Below are positions 25,318-32,372 of a stretch of 64,000 bases of DNA, one piece after another. Below the pieces are notes generated by a model. It ran no database searches and was not told the DNA's origin. It worked only from the letters and a program-made list of their open reading frames with translations. The stretch is from NCBI RefSeq assembly GCF_001729485.1, contig NZ_CP017157.1, positions 3,472,001 to 3,536,000 of the forward strand, in the 5' to 3' direction. The position numbers were made by a program, and so were the translations under genes. The DNA comes from Streptomyces lydicus. Lineage in GTDB: Bacteria > Actinomycetota > Actinomycetes > Streptomycetales > Streptomycetaceae. Within the stretch, counting starts at the first letter, position 1; every line of letters begins with the position of its first letter.

Positions 25318-26655
25318 TCAGGCGTACGGTGCCAGCACCTCGCGCTCGGTCCGCCGCCGTACCCGCTCCGTCAGCACGGACAGCCGGTGCGACACCCGTG
25401 CCCGTACCGGCTGCGGCGCCCGGATGCGCCGGGCCGCCGCGGGCAGCTCGGCCAGCTCCGCCGCCAGCCGGCGCCGGGCGTCCTCCGGCCGGGGCCGCGG
25501 CGCGCGGCGCTCGCCCGCGCGCATCATCGGCTCCAGCAGCGGGGTGCTGCCCTCCGGCGGCGGCTCGTCGGCCAGGCCGAGCACATCGAGGAGGCCGGGC
25601 CGGCGGAAGACCTGCTTGGCGCCCGGTGCGGTCACCTTCGCCGCCGACAGCTTCATCACCGGCCGGCCGTCGTACGCCACCAGCTTGTACGCCGAGTCCA
25701 GCGCCGGGGCGTCGGCGCTCACCCCGACCCGGGTGCCCACCGCGTAGATGTCGATCGGCGCGCCCGAGGCCACCAGGTCGTGCACGGCGTACTCGTCCAG
25801 CCCGCCGCTGGCGACGATGCGCACCTGCGGCAGGCCCGCGTTGTCGAGCATCGCCCGTGCGTGGCGGGCCAGTTGGGCCAGGTCGCCGCTGTCCAGGCGG
25901 ATCGCGGAGCCGTCCCCGCGGCCCAGCGCGGTCAGCACCCGGGCCGCCGCGGCGACTCCGGAGGGGGTGTCGTAGGTGTCCACCAGGAAGGTCACCGGGC
26001 CGGGGTGGCAGCGCGCGAACGCGGTGAACGCCGCCTCCTCGTCCTCGAACGCCTCGATGTACGAGTGCGCCATCGTGCCGATCGCCGGCAGGTCCTCCGC
26101 GTACGCCGCGGCGACGTTGCTGGTGCCGGCGAAACCGGCCATCGCGCCCAGCCGGGCCACCTGGTGGGCGGCCGCGGTCCCGTGGGTGCGCCGCAGCGAG
26201 AAGTCCACCACCGGGTGCCCCCGTGCGGCGAGCACGCAGCGGGCGCACTTGGAGGCGACCGCGGTCTGGTGGCTCAGCTGGTTGAGCACGAACGTCTCGA
26301 CGAGCTGCGCCTGCGGCAGCGGGGCGGTGACCTCCACCAGCGGCTCGTGGGCCAGCACCACCCGGCCCTCCGGCACCGCCCGTACCTCGCCGGTGAAGCG
26401 CAGGTCCAGCAGCGGCGCCAGGTCCCGCACCGGCCGCCGCAGCACCTCCGCGAACACCTCGATGTCCTCGCGGCCGACGCGGAAACCGGCGAGGTGGTCG
26501 AGGACCGCCTCGGTGCCGGCGGCCACCAGGAACCCCCGCTGCGGCGGCAGTTCCCGTACGAAGCAGCTGAAGGTCGCCGGCCGTTCCATCCCCTCGCGGA
26601 GGTACGACAGGGCCATCGTCACCTCGTACAGGTCGGTGAGCGTGGCATCCGACAT
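25318..26655 (-). CDS. pncB: Nicotinate phosphoribosyltransferase (PncB)
   Basis: The 445-residue protein has the type-II phosphoribosyltransferase features of NAPRTase: TDLYEVTMALSYL at the start, the phosphohistidine motif DFSLRRTHG (151-159), SNVAAAYAEDLPAIGTMAHS, and LDSGDLAQLARHAR with the PRPP site VGTRVGVSADAPAL. It makes nicotinate mononucleotide from nicotinate, PRPP and ATP in NAD salvage. Its place with UspA and DUF1876 genes recalls pncB2 of Mycobacterium tuberculosis, which is part of the DosR dormancy regulon. The ATG at 26655 follows GGAAGGAG; an upstream in-frame ATG is less likely. The last 60 residues are arginine-rich. Confidence 0.9.
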   Translation of the reverse strand: MSDATLTDLYEVTMALSYLREGMERPATFSCFVRELPPQRGFLVAAGTEAVLDHLAGFRVGREDIEVFAEVLRRPVRDLAPLLDLRFTGEVRAVPEGRVVLAHEPLVEVTAPLPQAQLVETFVLNQLSHQTAVASKCARCVLAARGHPVVDFSLRRTHGTAAAHQVARLGAMAGFAGTSNVAAAYAEDLPAIGTMAHSYIEAFEDEEAAFTAFARCHPGPVTFLVDTYDTPSGVAAAARVLTALGRGDGSAIRLDSGDLAQLARHARAMLDNAGLPQVRIVASGGLDEYAVHDLVASGAPIDIYAVGTRVGVSADAPALDSAYKLVAYDGRPVMKLSAAKVTAPGAKQVFRRPGLLDVLGLADEPPPEGSTPLLEPMMRAGERRAPRPRPEDARRRLAAELAELPAAARRIRAPQPVRARVSHRLSVLTERVRRRTEREVLAPYA

Positions 26656-26691
26656 GGACGACTCCTTCCCCGACCGGGGCACCGGCCCGGC

Positions 26692-26991
26692 TCAGGCCGG
26701 CTCGCTCGTCCAGCCGTACGCGACCCGCCGCTCACGACGGGGTGGTGCGGCACCGACGCCCTCCAGTTCGTCGTCCGCGGTCCGCAGCAGCTGCCCGGCC
26801 AGGTCCCGCATCGCGCGCCCGGCGGCGATCTCGTCCCCGATCTCCGGTACGTCGGGGTCCTCGGGGCTGCGCCGCGCCGTGCCGTGCCCGGTGAAGGTGG
26901 CGTTCCGGGTGCGGAGCACGACCCGTGCCGTCGTCGTCCCGTCCTCCTCGACGAGGGAGAGACGCAGGGGCCACTCGACTGTGTTCGCCAT
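26692..26991 (-). CDS. DUF1876 protein (hypoxia/dormancy-associated dsRBD-like fold)
   Basis: The 99-residue protein begins with EWPLRLSLVEEDGTTTARVVLRT, the strand pair of DUF1876, then a GHGTARRSPEDPDVPEIGDEIAAGRAM helix start. The family includes Rv1738 and Rv2632c of M. tuberculosis, strongly induced by low oxygen; the Rv1738 structure resembles ribosome-hibernation factors. The protein is therefore probably cytoplasmic and may quiet translation. The gene lies 47 bp after a UspA gene and 36 bp before pncB in a same-strand stress block. A 20-residue extension after the core is poorly conserved in appearance. Confidence 0.8.
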   Translation of the reverse strand: MANTVEWPLRLSLVEEDGTTTARVVLRTRNATFTGHGTARRSPEDPDVPEIGDEIAAGRAMRDLAGQLLRTADDELEGVGAAPPRRERRVAYGWTSEPA

Positions 26992-27038
26992 GGCTTACCC
27001 CAGCTTCCTTCTGTGCCCTACCGTCATCATCCGCCTTC

Positions 27039-27908
27039 TCACTCGTGCGGCACCACCGCCACCGGGCACGGAGCGTGATGCACCACCGCCTGCACGACGT
27101 GGCCGATCCGCGGCATCCGCAGCAGGTGCCGGCGCCGGCGCCCGACGGCCAGCAGGGCCGCGCCGGTGGTGTCGTGCAGCAGCGCGGGCGCCGGGCTCTC
27201 CATCTCCACCCGCGCGTCCACCGGCACGTCCGGGTACTTCTCCCGCCAGGGCGCCAGCGCCGCTTCCAGCGCGTCGGAGGCCAGCTTCTTCGCCTCCTCG
27301 GCGGCATACGGCTCGACGCCGCCGCCGCGGTTGTACGCGTGCGCGGGTAGGTGGCGGCCGTGCACGGCACGCAGGGTGACCCCGCGTCGCGCGGCGCTCT
27401 CGAAGGCGAAGGCGAGCAGCGCCTCGCAGGGCTCGTGCAGCGCGACCCCGACCACCACGTCACCGTTGTGGCCGGTGGGCGGGGCGCCCTGCTGCGCGCG
27501 GACCAGGACCGTGGGGGTGTCGGTGTGCGCCACCAGCTTCAGACCGAGTTCGCCGAGGACGTAGCGCGTCATCGCCCCGACGTTGCGCGAGCCGAGGACC
27601 AGCAGGTCCGACTCCCCGGCGGCCTCCTTGAGGGCTTCGAACGGGTCCTTGGGCACCAGGTCCGTGTCCACCGGGAGGTCCGGGTAGTGGCCGCGGACGG
27701 CGTCCCGCGCCTCCTCCATCATCCGGTGCGGCCAGTAGTTCCGGTCGCCCTCCTCGGGGCCACGGGGCTCCGGCTCGTCGGCGAGCAGCACCCAGGCGTG
27801 CAGCAACTGCAACCGCGCCTGCCGCAGCCACGCCTCCTGTGCCGCCCACAGCACGGCGGAGTGCGCCTCCGGCGTACCGTCCACGCCGGCGGTGACGACG
27901 TCCTTCAT
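27039..27908 (-). CDS. Universal stress protein, tandem UspA domains
   Basis: The 289-residue protein has two UspA domains: residues 5-148 (AGVDGTPEAHSAVLWA ... LGSRNVGAMTRYVLGELG) and 152-288 (VVGVALHEPCEALLAFAFESA ... VGRRRRHLLRMPRIGHVVQAV). The first domain keeps the small-residue nucleotide motif, while the second has basic residues in its place and may not bind ATP in the same way. A GGAGAGGAG site precedes the ATG. It is the first of three tightly spaced genes with DUF1876 and pncB, 100 bp after a DUF318 permease gene. Confidence 0.87.
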   Translation of the reverse strand: MKDVVTAGVDGTPEAHSAVLWAAQEAWLRQARLQLLHAWVLLADEPEPRGPEEGDRNYWPHRMMEEARDAVRGHYPDLPVDTDLVPKDPFEALKEAAGESDLLVLGSRNVGAMTRYVLGELGLKLVAHTDTPTVLVRAQQGAPPTGHNGDVVVGVALHEPCEALLAFAFESAARRGVTLRAVHGRHLPAHAYNRGGGVEPYAAEEAKKLASDALEAALAPWREKYPDVPVDARVEMESPAPALLHDTTGAALLAVGRRRRHLLRMPRIGHVVQAVVHHAPCPVAVVPHE

Positions 27909-27930
27909 CGGCTCGCTCCTCTCCTCCTCC

Positions 27931-27955
27931 GCGGCACGCCTCCGGGGCGTGTCGC
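27931..27955. terminator. Hairpin between the DUF318 permease and UspA genes
   Basis: GCGGCACGCC and GGCGTGTCGC form a 10-bp stem with one mismatch and a 5-nt loop in the 100-bp gap. It may attenuate read-through from the permease into the uspA-DUF1876-pncB genes. There is no T-tract. Confidence 0.35.
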
Positions 27956-28008
27956 CACACCTCCAGCGTCCGCCCGGATCAGCACCGCGCGCACGGCGAC
28001 CGGGACGC

Positions 28009-29157
28009 TCACCCCGGCGGGGTGCCGTCGGGTGCGCCGCCCATCCCGCGGAACATCTCCCGGCCGCCGGTGCGCAGGAACCGCACCACCAAGGCGGCGG
28101 CCAGCAGGAGGAAGCCGATGTTGAGCCAGGTGGTGTAGTTCCAGGAGACGCCCGCCATGGGGAGGCGCGCGGCGGAGCGGTCGGGCACCAGGCCCAGGGC
28201 GCCGAAGGCGAACTCCACCGCGTAGCTCGCCGCGACGATCGCGGCCCAGAACGTGACCAGCAGGAAGCGGGCGGTCCGCGCCCCGTAGTACTTCCGGTAG
28301 ATGTTCAGGATCGGCAGGATCAGCAGGTCGGCGAAGAGGAAGGCGATCACCCCGCCGAAGCTGATGCCGCCCTTCCACAGGACGACCGCCAGCGGCACGT
28401 TGCCGATGGAGCAGACGAACGAGACGATCGCCACCAGCGGGCCGACCAGCGGTCCCCACAGCTTCGCCGCCAGCGGGTGCCCGTCGAAGAAGAAGGCCCG
28501 CCAGAAGCTGTCCGGCACCCAGGCCGCGACGGCCCCGGCGATCAGCAGACCGACCACCAGGTCCTTGATGATCGCCGCCCACTCCATGACGAAGACCCGG
28601 GCGGTCGCGGTGAAGCCCGCGCCGGAGCACAGCCGCCGGACGAAGGACCCCCCGCCCGGCACCGACATGTCCATCGCGGCATGCCCTTCCATGGCGCCCG
28701 CCAGGCCCCGGCCGGCCTGTGCGCGGGCCCGGCGCAGCAGCCCCTCGCGCAGGAACAGCCGGAACAGCACGGCCAGCGCCACGATCATCAGCGGACCGCC
28801 GGTGAACTCGGCGGCGGTGAACTGCCAGCCCATCAACAGCGCCAGGATGATGCCGAGTTCGACCACCAGGTTCGTGGAGGCGATCTCGAAGGCCATCGCC
28901 GCGGTGAAGTGCGCCCCCTTCACGAACAGCGAGCGCGCCAGCGCCACCGCCGCGTACGAGCAGGAGGAGGACGCCGCTCCCAGCCCGGCGGCCAGCGCCA
29001 GGGTCCGCGGCCGGTCGTCGCCGAGCGCGCCGACCACGGCGGACCGGCGCACCACGGCCTGGACGACCGCGGACAGCGCGAAGCCGAGGATCAGCGCCCA
29101 GGTGATCTCCCAGGTCATCGATCCCGCGAGGGACAGCGCGTGCGCGACGGCGGACAT
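28009..29157 (-). CDS. Permease of the DUF318/ArsP_1 family
   Basis: The 382-residue integral membrane protein has about ten hydrophobic segments in two similar halves. Signature elements are AASSSCSYAAVALARSLFVKGA in the first half and FVCSIGNVPLAVVLWKGGISFGG in the second, each with a cysteine in a transmembrane helix. Some members (ArsP) export organoarsenicals; for most the cargo is unknown. Between the halves lies a cytoplasmic loop with HAAMDMS. The gene follows a xylose-type ABC permease by 59 bp and precedes a UspA gene by 100 bp, so it may be transcribed with the stress block. The ATG at 29157 was chosen for its position before the first hydrophobic helix. Confidence 0.8.
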   Translation of the reverse strand: MSAVAHALSLAGSMTWEITWALILGFALSAVVQAVVRRSAVVGALGDDRPRTLALAAGLGAASSSCSYAAVALARSLFVKGAHFTAAMAFEIASTNLVVELGIILALLMGWQFTAAEFTGGPLMIVALAVLFRLFLREGLLRRARAQAGRGLAGAMEGHAAMDMSVPGGGSFVRRLCSGAGFTATARVFVMEWAAIIKDLVVGLLIAGAVAAWVPDSFWRAFFFDGHPLAAKLWGPLVGPLVAIVSFVCSIGNVPLAVVLWKGGISFGGVIAFLFADLLILPILNIYRKYYGARTARFLLVTFWAAIVAASYAVEFAFGALGLVPDRSAARLPMAGVSWNYTTWLNIGFLLLAAALVVRFLRTGGREMFRGMGGAPDGTPPG

Positions 29158-29216
29158 CGGGCGATGCTTTCCGCGGCGGGCCGGGACCCAAACGACGGCG
29201 CATGACGACCGGCGCC

Positions 29217-30473
29217 TCAGACGCGTCCGTGCGCCCGCTGGGCGCGCCGGGACAGCGAGTCGATGGTCACCGCGACCAGCAGCACCCCACCGGTGATCAT
29301 GTACTGGACGGCGGTCTGGACGCCCAGCAGCGCCACGCCGGAGGCGATCGACTGGATGACCAGGACACCGAGCAGCGCGGACCAGGTCCGGCCCCGGCCG
29401 CCGAAGAGGCTGGTGCCGCCGATGACCGCGGCGGCGATGGCGTCCATCAGCAGGTTGCCCGACCCCGAGGTCTGGGTGGCCGAGGTGACCCGGGAGGCCA
29501 GGAACAGGCCGCCGATCGCGGCCATCGTGCCCGACACCATGAACACCGAGATCCGCACCAGGTCCACGTTGAGGCCGGTGCGGCGGGCGGCCTCGACGCT
29601 GCCGCCGAGCGCGAAGAGCATCCGCCCGTAGCGGGTACGGACCAGCACCTGGTCGAGGCCGACCAGGAAGACCAGGAAGATCAGCAGGGCCAGCGGCAGG
29701 CCCTGGAACTGGTTGAGCACGTAGGCCGAGGCCAGCGAGATCACCGCCAGCACGCCCGTGCGCAGGATGATCTCGCTCAGCGGCCTGGCCGGCACGCCGG
29801 CGGCCCGGCGGCGGCGTACGTCCTGGTAGGCGACCAGGAAGTAGCCGGCGGTGCCCAGCGCCGCCAGGCCGTACGCGGCGGCGACGTGGGAGAAGTAGAA
29901 GCCGGTCAGCATGGCGAGCAGGCCCTTGTCGTCGAGGTTGATGGTGCCGCTGGAACCCAGGAGGTAGAGCATCAGCCCGTTCCAGCCCAGCAGACCCGCC
30001 AGCGTCACCACGAAGGCGGGCACCCCGACCTTGGCGAAGAAGAACCCGTGGACGGCGCCGACCGCGGTGCCGGCCAGCACCGCCAGCAGCAGCGCGAGGA
30101 CCTCCGGTACGCCCTCGTTCACGTTCAGCACCGCGAACGCGGCCGCCGCCAGGCCGCTCACCGAGCCCACCGACAGATCGATCTCGCCGAGCAGCAGCAC
30201 GAAGACCACACCCGTCGAGATCATGCCGATCCCCACGATGTCCACGCTCAGGCTGGACAGGTTGCGCGGCGAGAGGAACGCCGGGTTGAGGCTCTCGAAG
30301 ATGATCCACACCACCAGCAGGCCCAGCACCACCGGGACCGAGCCCAGCTCACCGCTGTGGAACCTGCGCCGGAGGACCTGAAGGGGGTTGGCCGCGCCGC
30401 GCCCGGACGACGGACGGCCGTCGTCGTCACCCGGCCGGTTCCGGCGCAGCGGCAGCGTCCACGGCCTGCTCAC
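29217..30473 (-). CDS. Sugar ABC transporter permease (XylH/RbsC family)
   Basis: The 418-residue membrane protein of the BPD_transp_2 family has GEIDLSVGSVSG, the family hallmark after the second helix, then EAARRTGLNVDLVRISVFMVSG and the late ISGTSLFGG-like segment AAVIGGTSLFGGRGRTW. The long second-third loop (AAYGLAALGTAGYFLVAYQDVRRRR) fits the xylose branch. It would form the membrane channel for the periplasmic-type binding lipoprotein and ATPase upstream. The GTG start overlaps the ATPase stop by 4 nt. The sugar is probably a pentose. Confidence 0.87.
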   Translation of the reverse strand: MSRPWTLPLRRNRPGDDDGRPSSGRGAANPLQVLRRRFHSGELGSVPVVLGLLVVWIIFESLNPAFLSPRNLSSLSVDIVGIGMISTGVVFVLLLGEIDLSVGSVSGLAAAAFAVLNVNEGVPEVLALLLAVLAGTAVGAVHGFFFAKVGVPAFVVTLAGLLGWNGLMLYLLGSSGTINLDDKGLLAMLTGFYFSHVAAAYGLAALGTAGYFLVAYQDVRRRRAAGVPARPLSEIILRTGVLAVISLASAYVLNQFQGLPLALLIFLVFLVGLDQVLVRTRYGRMLFALGGSVEAARRTGLNVDLVRISVFMVSGTMAAIGGLFLASRVTSATQTSGSGNLLMDAIAAAVIGGTSLFGGRGRTWSALLGVLVIQSIASGVALLGVQTAVQYMITGGVLLVAVTIDSLSRRAQRAHGRV

Positions 30474-31249
30474 CTGTCCACCTCCCAGCCCGGCGCCGCG
30501 CGGCGGGTCACCGCGTTGTCGGTGGCGCCCGTGATGGAGGAGATGATCTGTTCGTGGGAGGTGGTCATGACGTCGAAGAACCCGTTGTTGCGGCCGAGGC
30601 GCAGCACCGCGGTCCAGTCCGCGACGGCCTTGACGTCCCCCATGTTGTGACTGATCAGCAGCACCCCGAGCCCCCGTTCGCGCAGCTGGTCGACGAGGTC
30701 GAGGACCTGCGCGGTCTGCTCGATGCCCAGGGACGCGGTGGGCTCGTCCAGCAGCACCAGCCGGGGTTCGCCGAGCATCGAGCGGGCGATCGCCACGGTC
30801 TGCCGCTGGCCGCCGGACAGTGACGCCACCGGCATCCGCACACTGGGCATCCGGATGGAGAGGGTGTCGAGCAGCTCCAGGGTGCGGCGCTCCATCTCGA
30901 CCTCGTCCAGCAGGCCGGCCCGGACCGTCTCCCGGCCCAGGAAGAGGTTGCCGACCACGTCGAGGTTGTCGCACAGCGCGAGGTCCTGGTAAACGGTGGC
31001 GATTCCCAGGTCCTGGGCGTCGTGCGGCCGGCCGATGTGCACCGGCCGGCCGTCCCACTCGATGACGCCCGCATCGGCCGGGTCGACCCCCGCGATCACC
31101 TTGATCAGGGTGGACTTGCCCGCGCCGTTGTCCCCCACGAGCGCGACGACCTGCCCGGCCCGCACCTCCAGGTCGACGTCCGCGAGGGCCTGGACGGCGC
31201 CGTACCGTTTGAAGACTCCGCGCAGCGCCAGGAGCGGCGGTGCTGTCAT
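30470..31249 (-). CDS. Sugar ABC transporter ATP-binding protein, single-domain (XylG/FrcA-like)
   Basis: The 259-residue ATPase has Walker A GDNGAGKST (39-47), the Q-loop in VYQDLALCDNLDVVGN, signature LSGGQRQT near 143, Walker B LVLLDEPTAS and the H-loop LISHNMG. Most ribose/xylose-class importers use a fused two-domain ATPase of about 500 residues; this one has a single domain and would work as a homodimer, as FrcA does. It lies 12 bp after the binding-protein gene. It energises sugar uptake at the inner face of the membrane. Confidence 0.88.
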   Translation of the reverse strand: MTAPPLLALRGVFKRYGAVQALADVDLEVRAGQVVALVGDNGAGKSTLIKVIAGVDPADAGVIEWDGRPVHIGRPHDAQDLGIATVYQDLALCDNLDVVGNLFLGRETVRAGLLDEVEMERRTLELLDTLSIRMPSVRMPVASLSGGQRQTVAIARSMLGEPRLVLLDEPTASLGIEQTAQVLDLVDQLRERGLGVLLISHNMGDVKAVADWTAVLRLGRNNGFFDVMTTSHEQIISSITGATDNAVTRRAAPGWEVDR

Positions 31250-31261
31250 GGGGTACCTGCC

Positions 31262-32362
31262 TTACCTGGTCAGCCCCGCCTTCGCGCAGGCGGACGCGTA
31301 CTTGGGGGTGCAGATCTGGGCGACGGTGTACATGCCGATCCGGACCACGGTGTCCTTGATGTGCTGCACGGTCACCGGCAGCGGGGTCAGCAGCACGGCC
31401 GGGATGCCGTGGGTGGTGGGGCTGCTGACGTGGTACCGGGCGAAGGCGCCGAGCTGCTGACCGCGGGCGAGCATCACGGCCATCGTGGCGGCGGCGCCCG
31501 CCTCGGGCTTGAAGGGCTTGAGGACGGTCATGTACTGCTCGCCCGCGACGATGCGCTGGATGGCGGAGAGTTCGGCGTCCTGTCCGGTGACCGGGGGCAG
31601 CGGATCGATCTTCGCGGCCTTCAGCGCGGCGATGACGCCGCCGGCGAGACCGTCGTTGGCGGCGTAGACGCCGTTGATGTGGTCGGCGCCGAGGGCCGAG
31701 ATGGCCGCCGACATGTTGGCGTTGGCCGCTTCAGGCCGCCACTCCGCCGTGTCGTACGCCTTGCCGATCCGCACCCTGCCCTGGAGGACGGAGAGCGCGC
31801 CGCGCTTGAACCAGGCGGAGTTGGGGTCCGTCTCGGCGCCGTTCATCATCACGATCTGGGACGTGCGCGCCTTGGGGCCGAGCGCCCTCAGCAGGGCCGC
31901 GGCCTGGAGCCGGCCCACCTTCGCGCCGTCGAAGGAGACGTAGCCCGAGACCGGTCCCTCCACGAGACGGTCGTAGGCGACGACGTGGATACCGGCCCGG
32001 CGCGCGTTCTCGACCGGGGCGCGCAGCGACTTGGAGTCGACGGCGTCGAGGATGAGCACGTCCGCCCGCTTGGTGATCATCGCGTCCATCTGCCGCTGCT
32101 GGGTGGCCACGTCGTGCTGCGCGCTGACGGTCTCCACCCGGCAGTCACCGCACAGCTGATGGATCTTCTGGTTGATCAGCGGCTTGTCGAAGTGGTACAT
32201 CCGCGAGGTGTTGTCCGGCAACAGCACCCCGATCCGCGGGGGGCCGGAGGCGGGACCGCCGGGCCGGTGCGCCTCGCCGGCCTCCCCGCACGCCACCGGT
32301 CCGGCGAGCAGACACAGTCCGGCCAGGACCGCCCCGGCAGTCCGCAGCCGCGCTCTCACCAC
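31262..32362 (-). CDS. Sugar-binding lipoprotein (XylF-like) of an ABC importer
   Basis: The 366-residue precursor has a lipobox LAGPVACGE with the acylated cysteine near residue 25. A type-1 periplasmic-binding fold follows: RIGVLLPDNTSRMYHFDKPLI, AMITKRADVLILDAVDSKSL and AYDRLVEGPVSGYVSFDG, typical of D-xylose-binding proteins. It would sit on the outer face of the membrane and hand sugar to the permease. Two adjacent GTG codons (32362 and 32359) follow AGGAGG; either may be used. The gene starts 10 bp after the stop of a SpoIIE-type phosphatase gene, so the two may share a transcript. Confidence 0.86.
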   Translation of the reverse strand: MVRARLRTAGAVLAGLCLLAGPVACGEAGEAHRPGGPASGPPRIGVLLPDNTSRMYHFDKPLINQKIHQLCGDCRVETVSAQHDVATQQRQMDAMITKRADVLILDAVDSKSLRAPVENARRAGIHVVAYDRLVEGPVSGYVSFDGAKVGRLQAAALLRALGPKARTSQIVMMNGAETDPNSAWFKRGALSVLQGRVRIGKAYDTAEWRPEAANANMSAAISALGADHINGVYAANDGLAGGVIAALKAAKIDPLPPVTGQDAELSAIQRIVAGEQYMTVLKPFKPEAGAAATMAVMLARGQQLGAFARYHVSSPTTHGIPAVLLTPLPVTVQHIKDTVVRIGMYTVAQICTPKYASACAKAGLTR

Positions 32363-32372
32363 AGCGACCTCC

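Noticed and set aside
29158..29216. DosR-like element TTTGGGTCCCGGCCC before the DUF318 permease
   Set aside because: It matches only one side of the known consensus and is not palindromic in the right way.
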